Below, one piece after another: positions 25,900 through 34,707 of a stretch of DNA of 64,000 bases (the first letter of the stretch is position 1; the number at the start of each line of letters is the position of its first letter). The notes below the pieces were generated by a model that made no database searches, was not told where the DNA came from, and saw only the letters and a list, made by a program, of their open reading frames with translations. Origin of the DNA: Hanstruepera neustonica (GTDB lineage Bacteria > Bacteroidota > Bacteroidia > Flavobacteriales > Flavobacteriaceae); NCBI RefSeq assembly GCF_002895005.1, contig NZ_POWF01000004.1, positions 124,001-188,000 of the forward strand, in the 5' to 3' direction. The translations under genes and the position numbers were made by a program.

Positions 25900-25920
25900 T
25901 TTAAGACAACTTTAAGACAA
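25900..25920 (+). repeat. Tandem 10-mer upstream of ohr
   Basis: TTTAAGACAA occurs at 25900-25909 and 25911-25920, an 11-base period. A TATCTTTA -7-like box lies further on, near 25951. This may be an operator or an upstream promoter element of ohr. Confidence 0.4.
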
Positions 25921-25980
25921 ATCCCTTTACTAACAAACCAGAGCTTATTATCTTTAGCTTATAACCATAAATAAAAAAAC

Positions 25981-26409
25981 ATGAAAACATTATATGAAGC
26001 TACCACCGAAGCGGTTGGTGGGCGTAAAGGCCACGTAAAATCTGAAAACAGTCCGATTGACTTTAGCTTGTCTGTGCCTAAATCTATGGGTGGTGATGGC
26101 GGTAATGGTGCCAACCCGGAACAATTGTTTGGTGCAGCTTATGGCGCCTGTTTTGGAGGAGCCATACAAGCTATTGCCCAACAGCAAGGTCTGGATATTG
26201 ATGAGGAGTCTTTAAGTGTAACAGCTATTATTGGATTCTGTAAGGACGAGGATGGCTTTTGCCTGGAAGCCACGCTGGACTGCTATATCCCAGGTGTGGA
26301 TTTGGAAACCGGTGAGGATCTGGTTGAAAAAGCCCATGAAATCTGCCCCTTTAGTAAAGCAACCCGTGATAATATTACGGTGACCTTAAACTTGTTATTG
26401 GACGAGTAA
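25981..26409 (+). CDS. ohr: Organic hydroperoxide resistance protein Ohr
   Basis: 142 residues, normal for the OsmC/Ohr family. Peroxidatic Cys57 lies in YGACFGGA and resolving Cys122 in HEICPFSKATR, the diagnostic Ohr pair. It reduces organic hydroperoxides with lipoylated-protein reductants (family knowledge). The gene is monocistronic and ends in a clear terminator. No OhrR gene is seen in the window. Confidence 0.95.
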   Translation: MKTLYEATTEAVGGRKGHVKSENSPIDFSLSVPKSMGGDGGNGANPEQLFGAAYGACFGGAIQAIAQQQGLDIDEESLSVTAIIGFCKDEDGFCLEATLDCYIPGVDLETGEDLVEKAHEICPFSKATRDNITVTLNLLLDE

Positions 26410-26436
26410 GGCTTTATAGCTTTTTGAAGATAATAT

Positions 26437-26470
26437 GGTGTCTAAATTTTAGGTTTAGGCACCTTTTTTT
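26437..26470 (+). terminator. Rho-independent terminator after ohr
   Basis: GGTGTCTAAA (26437-26446) pairs with TTTAGGCACC (26454-26463) with one G-U, 7-base loop, then seven T. Confidence 0.88.
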
Positions 26471-26492
26471 ATTCTCAAAAGTTTCAAAAGGC

Positions 26493-26500
26493 TATATTTG
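26493..26500 (+). promoter_or_regulatory. -7 promoter box of the 26528 gene
   Basis: TATATTTG matches TAnnTTTG exactly, 27 bases before the start codon. Confidence 0.55.
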
Positions 26501-26527
26501 TCACACTAGCAAACCAAATAATTAAGC

Positions 26528-27331
26528 ATGACAGATAACGCTATTCTACCTGAAACCGAAAACCTATCAGAAGACATTAAACTCTATTCAATCCGTGCCA
26601 TAGGAGGTGCCACTTTTTTAGGAGGGCCATTGGCAGGTGGCTTTATGATTAGCGAAAACTTTAGAGCCATTAATAAACCAGTTCAAGGGCGCAATGCCTT
26701 ATTGATGGCTATTTTGGTAGCTATAGCGGTGTTTTCAATGGTGTTTTTTGTTCCAGAAACCATTTTGGATAAGATACCTAATGTCATAATTCCCAGCTTA
26801 TATACAGTCATCGGATTGGGAATAGTGGAATGGCAAATGGGCGACCTGCTCAAGAACCATAAAGCTGCCAATAAGCCATTTTACTCTGGGTGGCGTGCCG
26901 CCGGTATTGGGCTCATATCCCTAATAATTACCTTTGCTATTCTGCTTGCTGGTATTTTTTTATTGGGTAATGATGCTGTTTACGAGGAATATGATACACA
27001 AATGGAACCATATTTCGAGAACGAAAACAATACTTTAGGGTTTTATGATCGTTTAGAAACGGCTAGTGTCAATGAATTATTATATGAATTGGACTCCAAT
27101 GCTATTCCCAAGTGGATAGAGAATGTGGCTATTATAAAAAAAGTAAACACCCTAGAAGATTTACCACCAGAACTCGTAAAGCAAAACACAGTGCTATTGG
27201 AATATGCCGAACTACGTGTCGAAACCTTTAAGCTCTTTAGAAAAGCTATTGAAGAAAACACGACGTATTATGATAATGAACTGGAACAACTACATCTAAA
27301 AATAGAAAACACGATTAATACGTTGGAATAG
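26528..27331 (+). CDS. Hypothetical inner-membrane protein
   Basis: 267 residues with three transmembrane segments (about 56-75, 82-100 and 121-145) followed by a hydrophilic, acidic C-terminal half of about 120 residues, probably cytoplasmic or periplasmic and helical. No signal peptide. I do not recognise the family. The gene has its own TAnnTTTG promoter and follows the ohr terminator, so it is monocistronic. Confidence 0.7.
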   Translation: MTDNAILPETENLSEDIKLYSIRAIGGATFLGGPLAGGFMISENFRAINKPVQGRNALLMAILVAIAVFSMVFFVPETILDKIPNVIIPSLYTVIGLGIVEWQMGDLLKNHKAANKPFYSGWRAAGIGLISLIITFAILLAGIFLLGNDAVYEEYDTQMEPYFENENNTLGFYDRLETASVNELLYELDSNAIPKWIENVAIIKKVNTLEDLPPELVKQNTVLLEYAELRVETFKLFRKAIEENTTYYDNELEQLHLKIENTINTLE

Positions 27332-27412
27332 CAGTCACGTTTTGGATAGAGCCCATCAGGCCTTCATATCCTGTATAGTCTCTACTGAAGCGTCGGGAGT
27401 TTCAACATCTAA

Positions 27413-27434
27413 AAATACGTACATGTACGTATTT
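27413..27434. promoter_or_regulatory. Perfect 22-bp palindrome upstream of the patatin gene
   Basis: Eleven-base arms with no spacer, centred on ACATGT (left arm AAATACGTACA). It lies 53 bases before the patatin start and is not followed by a T-tract, so a dimeric-regulator operator is more likely than a terminator. Confidence 0.5.
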
Positions 27435-27486
27435 GTTATTAGCAAAGAATGTTTTAGCTTGTAGCTACTAATCAACCTAATAATAC

Positions 27487-29037
27487 ATGTCAAACATCAA
27501 ATCCTTATTTCTAGTAGGTTTCCTATTAGCACTAAGTTCATGTACCGTTTACAAAAAAGTAGATTTACCAAGTCAAAATACTATACAGGGTTATCAAGGT
27601 GACAATCCAGAGGAAGCCAAACAAGTAGCCCAAGAAAATGCCAAAAGACTAGAAGTCTACAATGCCGAAAAACCATTTATCAAAAACAGCGATAATCTAG
27701 AGTGGGGTCTGGCCATGTCTGGTGGAGGTGTCCGTTCGGCAACCTATAACTTTGGTGCACTTAAAGCACTCTATGATATGGGGTGGTTGCAAAAAATGCA
27801 AATAATATCCAGTGTATCGGGTGGCGGCTATCAGTCATATGCACTATACACCAACTTTTATATGCATAATTCAGATTCCGTTAAACCCTTTGGCTATTTT
27901 ACATTTAGTGATGATTATTTCCTTCAAAATGTCTGTAAGCAACAAGGCTTGGCAAATTTTGTCAATAACTGGAAATATGTTCAAGCTATTGTAAGCCCTC
28001 CCAAAGGGGCCTTCAATATTTATAAAAATCAAATTCAACGTTCTTATGGCAACGAAGCACCTAGCACTTTAAAAATAACAGACCTTAACCAAGAAATCAA
28101 AAGGGGAGAAGCTCCCTATTTCATAATCAACACAACACTTACCAGTACAAAAGAATCAGATTGGGCAAGTAGTTTGGTAGAGTTTACGCCAGCATTCTAT
28201 GGCAATCCTGAATTGGGCTTTTACTCTTATAATGCGAATAATCCTATTTACTGGAGTGAAGCCACAACTATTTCCGCCGCAGCACTTAAGTTTAAGCTCT
28301 TGCACAAAGTACCATATTTAGGCAATGCCATAACTTTAGACTATCTCGCTTTATCAGATGGAGGTCATTCTGAGAACTTGGCAGCCATAGCCCTCATTCG
28401 TCGTCGTGTTAAAAATATTGTAATAATAGATGCCGAACATAACGACAACTACAGTTTCGATGGGTACAAAATCTTAAAAACCAAATTGCAAAATGAGTTA
28501 AACCTAAACCTGAATATTAAAACCATTGATGACTATCTCATGCAACGTGAGGTAGATTCTACTAGCATTCTTAAAACAGCAGTACATTATGGCACAATTA
28601 GTAAAATACCTATGTCAACAGAACAACAGGATGGTCTAGAAATCAATATCTATTACATTAAAATGAGTATGCCACAAAACATGTTAGCACAACGGCGAAA
28701 CTTACATATGATTGAAGATGGAAGAGAATTAAACAACCTATTTAAAAACACCACCTGTAAACAATATAAACCAAATGGTAATTGTAAAACAAATCATGAT
28801 TGTAGCGCATGGCAGGAAACGAAATCCATTAATTTAAATAACCTAGCTCTCTTTTGGATAGAGACCTATGCCACTTTTTTAAACAATAAAAAGAAATGGA
28901 AACGACTAGGCTATACTTTTCCACATACTACCACAGCAGACCAAAGTTTTTACCGAGATCAATTGGCTGCCTTCATAGGACTGGGATATTTGCAAGGGTT
29001 AGAATTAAAAAAGTCATTTGGTCTAGTACCTGATTAA
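27487..29037 (+). CDS. Patatin-like phospholipase lipoprotein
   Basis: 516 residues. Signal peptide with lipobox (ALSSC, Cys19). The patatin oxyanion motif is GGGVR (79-83). The nucleophile Ser111 sits in SVSGG, where the usual first Gly of GxSxG is Ser. The catalytic Asp is D291 in SDGGHSENL. The Ser-Asp dyad is thus present. As a lipoprotein it should act on envelope lipids, which argues against a cytoplasmic CBASS-type effector. A perfect palindrome precedes it. The C-terminal 150 residues, with a CKQYKPNGNCKTNHDC cysteine patch, are unassigned. Confidence 0.85.
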   Translation: MSNIKSLFLVGFLLALSSCTVYKKVDLPSQNTIQGYQGDNPEEAKQVAQENAKRLEVYNAEKPFIKNSDNLEWGLAMSGGGVRSATYNFGALKALYDMGWLQKMQIISSVSGGGYQSYALYTNFYMHNSDSVKPFGYFTFSDDYFLQNVCKQQGLANFVNNWKYVQAIVSPPKGAFNIYKNQIQRSYGNEAPSTLKITDLNQEIKRGEAPYFIINTTLTSTKESDWASSLVEFTPAFYGNPELGFYSYNANNPIYWSEATTISAAALKFKLLHKVPYLGNAITLDYLALSDGGHSENLAAIALIRRRVKNIVIIDAEHNDNYSFDGYKILKTKLQNELNLNLNIKTIDDYLMQREVDSTSILKTAVHYGTISKIPMSTEQQDGLEINIYYIKMSMPQNMLAQRRNLHMIEDGRELNNLFKNTTCKQYKPNGNCKTNHDCSAWQETKSINLNNLALFWIETYATFLNNKKKWKRLGYTFPHTTTADQSFYRDQLAAFIGLGYLQGLELKKSFGLVPD

Positions 29038-29059
29038 GTGAAATCGAGTTAATGTATGT

Positions 29060-29707
29060 ATGAGTACTTTAATTGTTTTAGGGTCTGCTCATTCTGAAGG
29101 AGGAGCATGTACATCCGAAGAATTATATAATATTATTCAGGAAATAAAACCTGAAGTCGTTTTTTGCGAGGTTTCACCTGAAAAGCTACCTCAGTTTTTA
29201 AAAAGAACTGATGTTAGTTCAACTGAAATGGAGGCTATTAAAAGATTAATTAATGAAGAATCTATTAATGTTGTTCCTGTTGACGTGAATGAAGATCCAT
29301 TCGACCAACGCCTTGAGGCAATGTTTTCATTATTCAAACGAAAAATGAAAGTATACATTAATGCGCATAATATGAGTTTAAATGAGACATATTTAAAAGG
29401 GTTCAAATTTTTAAATAGTGTCGACAGCGACAAAATATTCAGAGATAAAAATGATATGGAGCGGTATTTCATTGAAACAGTAAATAATCAAGAGTTATCA
29501 AATTTTTATAGCGATTGGTTAAAATGGAATGATAAACGAGAAAACCAATGGATTAATCTTGTTCATAACTACTTTAAAATAAATAAACCTAAAGTTGGAG
29601 TTTTTCTTGTTGGGGCAGGTCACAGATTTCGATTGATAGATAAGATTGAAAATGTAAAAAATAGAAATAAACTTTTAGTGAGCTGGGATTTTTTTCATTT
29701 CAAGTGA
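29060..29707 (+). CDS. TraB/GumN-like (TIKI superfamily) protein
   Basis: 215 residues, no signal peptide. N-terminal GSAHSEGGACTSEELY, followed by EIKPEVVFCEV and C-terminal VFLVGAGHRFRL, match the paired G-x-x-H motifs and mid Glu of the TraB/PrgY/GumN/Tiki superfamily of putative metalloproteases. The protein is short and lacks a membrane anchor. It lies 22 bases after the patatin gene and may be co-transcribed. Base composition is AT-rich. Activity is unproven. Confidence 0.6.
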   Translation: MSTLIVLGSAHSEGGACTSEELYNIIQEIKPEVVFCEVSPEKLPQFLKRTDVSSTEMEAIKRLINEESINVVPVDVNEDPFDQRLEAMFSLFKRKMKVYINAHNMSLNETYLKGFKFLNSVDSDKIFRDKNDMERYFIETVNNQELSNFYSDWLKWNDKRENQWINLVHNYFKINKPKVGVFLVGAGHRFRLIDKIENVKNRNKLLVSWDFFHFK

Positions 29708-29878
29708 AGCATGTTACATGTAGGTAGGCACATTATGTTTGAAGAATGATCATTATAATGTTAAAAACTTTGATTACTTTACGGTTTTCCCTCACATACT
29801 TTCCTACAAAATTTAGTATATTTATTGTCTCCCTAAAATAATTTAATCAAAGATTTTTTTTTGAACTATCCATTTATG

Positions 29879-29896
29879 TGATTCTTTTTAGAATCA
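29879..29896 (+). promoter_or_regulatory. Hairpin / inverted repeat before the RloC-like gene
   Basis: TGATTCT TTTT AGAATCA, a perfect 7-4-7 inverted repeat 28 bases before the start codon. It could be an operator or leader hairpin. A TATATTTA -7-like box lies near 29815-29822. Confidence 0.4.
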
Positions 29897-29924
29897 TTTA
29901 TTAAATCATTGAATTTTTAAAAAT

Positions 29925-32489
29925 ATGTCAAAGGCAAACACACAGAGAGAATTAATAGACTACTTATGGGAATGGGCTGAATCTAAAGGCATTTGGGCAA
30001 AACTCCTAGTGCAAAAAATAACAACAACACAGGCTCCTTTGGTACAATCTGAAAAACAAGAAATTTTTAATTACTATATACAGGGAATAGGGTTTCAATT
30101 TGACCCTCCATTACCATCGATAAACATAAACAAACCCACTTTTACACCACCAACCAAGGAAGTTTCACTTACAAAATTATCTGAAATTAAAGGGGTTAAT
30201 ATGTTGGCTGAAGACCAAGTAATGGATTTTAGCCCGAATATAACTGTAATATATGGAAATAATGGTGTTGGAAAAACAGGCTACAGCCGTGTTCTAAAGG
30301 CTCAAGGCTATAGTTTTGATAGTAATATTGACATTCTTTCTAATGTTCATGAAACACAAGTTGGACAACAAGCAAAAATAGAATTTACATCAGATGGAAA
30401 ACCATACAGCATTTATTGGAAAGGTGAAATTCTTTCATCAGATTTAAATGCCGTTTCGGTTTTCAATAGTGATTGTGTGAATATATCACTATCAAATACT
30501 CGTGAATTATTAGTTACTCCAAAAGGATTTTATCTTTTTTCTTTAATAACAAATGAGTTAGGAGCATTAAGTACAATGCATACACAACAGTATACTATAT
30601 ATCCAATAAGTCTGCCTTGGGTTGATCAGCTTCATGAAGGAAGTCCGCAGAAAACGTATATTGACTCTTTAGCCCATAATTCTGATAAGCAAAAACTTGA
30701 GGAACTTTCTTTGTTTACTGATGAGAATCAGGTTAATCTAATGAATAAAGAAGAAGAGCTAAAAAGGCTTAATAAATCAACACTTGAAGCTCAAATAAAG
30801 AATATCGACCTTATTCTGTCTGAATTATCAAGAATAATTACACTTGTAAAATACACACAATCCAACCTAACTAAAAATGATTGGGATAATATAATTAATT
30901 ATAATGCTGCATTAAAAGTATTAAGAGCTAAAACCCAGAAAGGTATTGCAGAGTTGGCAGAAGTAAATGGTTTGCAGCAATTTAACACTATAGAGTTTAA
31001 AGAGTTTTTGAAGTCTGCTGATTCATATATTAAACTAATTGCTAAAGAAAATTATCCCAATAATGAAGATGATACATGTGTTTATTGCAAACAGGATTTG
31101 AAAGATGAAAAAGCAAGAAACTTGGTTGAAAGCTACAGTAAAATATTGAATGACACTACAGAAGACGAAATTGCTAAATTTGAAAAACTTAAGAATATTA
31201 TCGTTGAAAGAGTTAATTTATTGGCTGATACAATTGTGTTTCACCAACCGGCTTTTGGTTTAAAAGAAGATAATTCAATTATACAACCTAAAGAAATTGT
31301 CGAACTTAATTCAAAAGTTAAATTGTATAAAGGTCATATAGTCAATAACACAGTTAATACAGATATTGATTTTGAAATAAACTACGTTTCGACAATTAAA
31401 TTTTTAGAGAATAAACAAACAGAGTTTATCTCTTCCAAAACATTATTGATTAAAGCATTAACAAATTTAGAGACGTTTGAGTCAAAGCTGAAAAAAGAAA
31501 TAGCTGAATTAAAGGATAGAAAACTCTTGTTCGCACATAAAAAGGAAGTAATTACTTGTATATCAAATTTATTTGCTAAAAAATTACTGGATGACAATAA
31601 AATTCAATTTAATACAGCTTCATTAAGTGCAAAAACAACTCAAGCTCGTGAAGAACTTGTGGCACAAGACTTTCAAGATAAGTTTGCAGCTGAATTGACG
31701 GCATTTAGAAAGCAACATCTCGGTGTGAGTATTGGTTTTTTTTCTCAACAAGGAAGTTCAAGAATAAGACAAAATATTGGACAATATGACATTAATAAAG
31801 TGTTAAGTGAAGGAGAACAAAAAACTATAGCTCTTTGTGAATTTTTAACCGAGTTACAACTTGACACAACAGTAGCTCCCGTTGTTTTTGACGACCCAGT
31901 AAATTCTTTAGACCACAATATTATGCAGGATGTGGCAAAGAGATTAGTTGATTTGTCTAAAGAAAGACAAGTTATTGTATTTACTCATAATGTACTTTTT
32001 TACAATGCGTTTTTTTCTTTAGAAGGACACGTTTTATATAAAAGCAACACTAATTTTAAGTTTTACAAAGTAAATACTAATGGTGTCAATACTGGTATTT
32101 TGTCTGATGGTACACCAATAAATAAATTGAGAGCATATACCAGTAAACTTAATTCTATATGTAATAATGGATTAGATGGTCGTAATGAAAACGATGTAGC
32201 AGCTGAAGGCTATGACTATTTGCGAACAGGATTAGAACTATTAGTCTCGAATTCAATTTTTCAAGAAATAGTTGGGAGATATAGAAATAACATTATGATG
32301 ACAAAATTTCCAGCAGTAAAAGGCGATATGATAGAAAAGCATAAAGCTGAAATTGACGGAATGTTTTCGCGTGCGAGTGGATTTATAAGAGCCCATAGTC
32401 ATCCAGAAGAACATCACGCGCCACCAACAATGAATGATTTAATAGCCGATTACGAACGATTTAAGGTTATAGAAAATGATTTCAAATAA
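29925..32489 (+). CDS. RloC/PrrC-like AAA_13 ATPase, candidate anticodon nuclease
   Basis: 854 residues. Walker A GNNGVGKT (111-118). A long coiled coil is broken at mid-length by C385-V-Y-C388, a zinc-hook-like CxxC. ABC-type signature LSEGEQK (about 627) and Walker B VVFDDP (D656, D657), then FTHN H-loop (about 688). The C-terminal domain has R767-x3-E771 (LRTGLE) and FIRAHSH (H824, H826), fitting the R-x3-E...H triad of PrrC/RloC anticodon nucleases. Rad50-like ATPase plus hook plus nuclease is the RloC layout, but no type I restriction genes accompany it. A DUF2130 gene follows after 28 bases. Very AT-rich, suggesting acquisition. Nuclease activity is inferred. Confidence 0.75.
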   Translation: MSKANTQRELIDYLWEWAESKGIWAKLLVQKITTTQAPLVQSEKQEIFNYYIQGIGFQFDPPLPSININKPTFTPPTKEVSLTKLSEIKGVNMLAEDQVMDFSPNITVIYGNNGVGKTGYSRVLKAQGYSFDSNIDILSNVHETQVGQQAKIEFTSDGKPYSIYWKGEILSSDLNAVSVFNSDCVNISLSNTRELLVTPKGFYLFSLITNELGALSTMHTQQYTIYPISLPWVDQLHEGSPQKTYIDSLAHNSDKQKLEELSLFTDENQVNLMNKEEELKRLNKSTLEAQIKNIDLILSELSRIITLVKYTQSNLTKNDWDNIINYNAALKVLRAKTQKGIAELAEVNGLQQFNTIEFKEFLKSADSYIKLIAKENYPNNEDDTCVYCKQDLKDEKARNLVESYSKILNDTTEDEIAKFEKLKNIIVERVNLLADTIVFHQPAFGLKEDNSIIQPKEIVELNSKVKLYKGHIVNNTVNTDIDFEINYVSTIKFLENKQTEFISSKTLLIKALTNLETFESKLKKEIAELKDRKLLFAHKKEVITCISNLFAKKLLDDNKIQFNTASLSAKTTQAREELVAQDFQDKFAAELTAFRKQHLGVSIGFFSQQGSSRIRQNIGQYDINKVLSEGEQKTIALCEFLTELQLDTTVAPVVFDDPVNSLDHNIMQDVAKRLVDLSKERQVIVFTHNVLFYNAFFSLEGHVLYKSNTNFKFYKVNTNGVNTGILSDGTPINKLRAYTSKLNSICNNGLDGRNENDVAAEGYDYLRTGLELLVSNSIFQEIVGRYRNNIMMTKFPAVKGDMIEKHKAEIDGMFSRASGFIRAHSHPEEHHAPPTMNDLIADYERFKVIENDFK

Positions 32490-32517
32490 AAGAAACTAAT
32501 TAATAATTATATTAATA

Positions 32518-33786
32518 ATGAAAAATGAAACTCAAATAAAATGTCCTAATTGTGGAACTTCAATTGATGTTCAGGATATTTTGGCTCATCAATTAGAGGA
32601 AGAAATAAAACAAAAATATCAATCTCAAATTGCTGAAGAAAAAAAGAAATATGAAGCAGAACAAAAAAAGTTAAATGAAGATAAACTTGAGTTTGAAAAA
32701 AAGAAAAAACAAGAAAATGAGCTATTTCAAGAACGATTAGAAAATCAGTTAAAAGAAGAAAAGAAAGAAATAGAATTAAAACTAAAACTTAAATTAAAAG
32801 AAGAACAATCTGAACAATTTGATGCCTTACAAAAAGAATTGAATGAAAAGTCAGATCAAGTAAAAGAATTGAATCGTTCTAAAGCAGAGATTGAAAAGTT
32901 AAAGCGTGAAAAAAATGAACTAAAAGAAGCCGCTGAAGCAGAAGCACAAAAGAAGCTAAATGAAATACTAATTGCTGAAAAGGAGAAGATTAAAAAATCT
33001 GAAGAAGAAAAGAATGAATTACGTTTCAAAGAAATGCAAAAGCAACTGGAAGACCAGAAAAAGCTTACTGAAGAGATGAAACGTAAGCAGGAGCAAGGTT
33101 CTATGCAACTTCAAGGAGAAGTTCAAGAACTAGCAATAGAGGAGTGGTTAGCATCAAAGTTTCCCATAGACACTATTGAAGAAATAAAAAAAGGTGCTAG
33201 AGGAGGAGATTGTATCCAAATTGTGCACACAAGAACTGAACAAAACTGTGGATCAATTTACTACGAAAGTAAAAGAACAAAAGATTTTCAACCCAGTTGG
33301 ATTGAAAAATTTAAAGCAGATATAAGAGATAGAGGAGCAAATATAGGTGTTTTGGTAACAGAAGTAATGCCATCTGATATGGATAGAATGGGATTAAAAG
33401 ATGGTATTTGGATATGCAATTATGAAGAATTTAAAGGACTATGTGTAGTTTTAAGAGAAGGTATTATACAGGTAAACAATGCTGTTATAACTCAAGAAAA
33501 TAAAGGAGATAAAATGGATTTACTTTATGACTATCTAACTAGTAGTACATTCAGAATGCAAATAGAAGCTATTGTTGAAGGGTTTACTCAAATGAAATCA
33601 GATTTAGATAGTGAAAAACGTTCAATGCAAAGAATTTGGAAACAAAGAGAAAAGCAAATTGAAAAGGTTGTAACAAACACAATTGATATGTATGGTTCAA
33701 TAAAAGGAATAGCTGGAAATGCTATACAATCAGTAAAAGCATTAGAGTTGCCTGGAATCGGTGATGAGTTAGAATTAGATTTGTAG
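32518..33786 (+). CDS. DUF2130 protein with coiled coil and PD-(D/E)XK-like domain
   Basis: 422 residues. A short N-terminal CPNCG zinc-knuckle half-site is followed by a long, highly charged coiled coil (about 20-195) and a globular domain (about 200-330). That domain carries D231 (GGDCIQIV) and E250-S-K252 (YYESKR), the spacing of a PD-(D/E)XK nuclease core, with GVLVTEVMP and DGIWICNYEEF as later strands. A helical tail (about 340-422) follows. DUF2130 has no settled function that I know. Its pairing with the RloC-like gene, same strand and 28-base gap, suggests one operon. Nuclease activity is an inference from three residues. Confidence 0.78.
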   Translation: MKNETQIKCPNCGTSIDVQDILAHQLEEEIKQKYQSQIAEEKKKYEAEQKKLNEDKLEFEKKKKQENELFQERLENQLKEEKKEIELKLKLKLKEEQSEQFDALQKELNEKSDQVKELNRSKAEIEKLKREKNELKEAAEAEAQKKLNEILIAEKEKIKKSEEEKNELRFKEMQKQLEDQKKLTEEMKRKQEQGSMQLQGEVQELAIEEWLASKFPIDTIEEIKKGARGGDCIQIVHTRTEQNCGSIYYESKRTKDFQPSWIEKFKADIRDRGANIGVLVTEVMPSDMDRMGLKDGIWICNYEEFKGLCVVLREGIIQVNNAVITQENKGDKMDLLYDYLTSSTFRMQIEAIVEGFTQMKSDLDSEKRSMQRIWKQREKQIEKVVTNTIDMYGSIKGIAGNAIQSVKALELPGIGDELELDL

Positions 33787-33850
33787 CGTAATAGAAATCG
33801 CTAAAACATTTATGCTTATATTGATTGATCTTGGAATCCCAAAATTTCTC

Positions 33851-33927
33851 AAATGCCCAACCAAACAATCAAAAAAATGCTTATATTTATATTATAACCT
33901 ACTTATAATCAAATGCCTAAACAAACA
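33851..33927 (+). repeat. Short imperfect direct repeat spanning the start of the 33913 gene
   Basis: AAATGCCCAACCAAACA (33851-33867) and AAATGCCTAAACAAACA (33911-33927) match at 15 of 17 bases, exactly 60 bases apart; the second includes the start codon of the downstream gene. The first could encode the start of a decayed copy that stops after about 14 codons. Confidence 0.4.
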
Positions 33928-34707
33928 GGGTTCATAAAAATAAAGGGTACCTTAAACGGGGTGTGTTACTACCCACTCAAAGGAGCGTACATTTACCGTA
34001 CAGCGGTGGGCCCTTCCAAAGAGCGCATCTACAACGATCCCGCATTCAAACCCGTCAAGGCAAACTTATTGGAGTTCGGTGGAGCTTCCAAACTAGCAAA
34101 AGCCATTTGTACAGGCTTGAAGCAAAATGTAGCCGCGTTTAAAGACAGCTACATGACAAGCAGGTTATCGGGTTGTTGCCGTAAAATCATTCAAAAGGGT
34201 AGTGGGGAGCCAGGGCAACGGGAGGCAAACCTCTTCAATCAGCCAGAATTACTAATAGGCTTTCAACTCAATAAAACAAAAGTATTCAGCCAAATATATA
34301 CCGTAAAACCCATAATAACAAGCAATACAGCACGTTCTGTAGTCAATATCAGTATTCCAAAAAGTGACAAATACCACCTCAAACAAGCACCCAAAACAGC
34401 CACACATTTCAGGCTAACTGCTGCCTTAAGTATCGTATCCAATTACAAATGGTCAGATACCGTACAAGGCTATCAACCACAACATCCAAATAGTAATGGT
34501 TTAGGTGTCACTAGCCAATCTAGTCCATTATTATGTAAAATAGAGCATCAAAACATCTATTTACAGCTCATCAATCCCATAAGCACAGGCATACCGGCAA
34601 ATACGGCCATTACGGTCTGGTTGGGCATCCAATACGGCAACATGGTCCAAAATGAGTTTAGTCCCTTTAAAACCGCACAGGCTATGGCGTGTGTCGCAGT
34701 GCTTTAG
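33913..34707 (+). CDS. Hypothetical protein
   Basis: 264 residues, basic, no signal peptide and no membrane segment. The N-terminus (MPKQTGFIKIKGTLNGVCYY) and a CCRK pair near residue 82 are the only notable features; the C-terminal half looks beta-rich. I do not recognise the family and no catalytic motif is visible. Its GC content is clearly higher than that of the RloC-DUF2130 pair upstream, which marks a composition boundary near 33800. Confidence 0.65.
   Translation: MPKQTGFIKIKGTLNGVCYYPLKGAYIYRTAVGPSKERIYNDPAFKPVKANLLEFGGASKLAKAICTGLKQNVAAFKDSYMTSRLSGCCRKIIQKGSGEPGQREANLFNQPELLIGFQLNKTKVFSQIYTVKPIITSNTARSVVNISIPKSDKYHLKQAPKTATHFRLTAALSIVSNYKWSDTVQGYQPQHPNSNGLGVTSQSSPLLCKIEHQNIYLQLINPISTGIPANTAITVWLGIQYGNMVQNEFSPFKTAQAMACVAVL

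Noticed and set aside
27487-29037. Interpretation of the patatin protein as a CBASS-type phospholipase effector
   Set aside because: It carries a lipoprotein signal peptide and there is no cyclase or nucleotide-sensing partner nearby.
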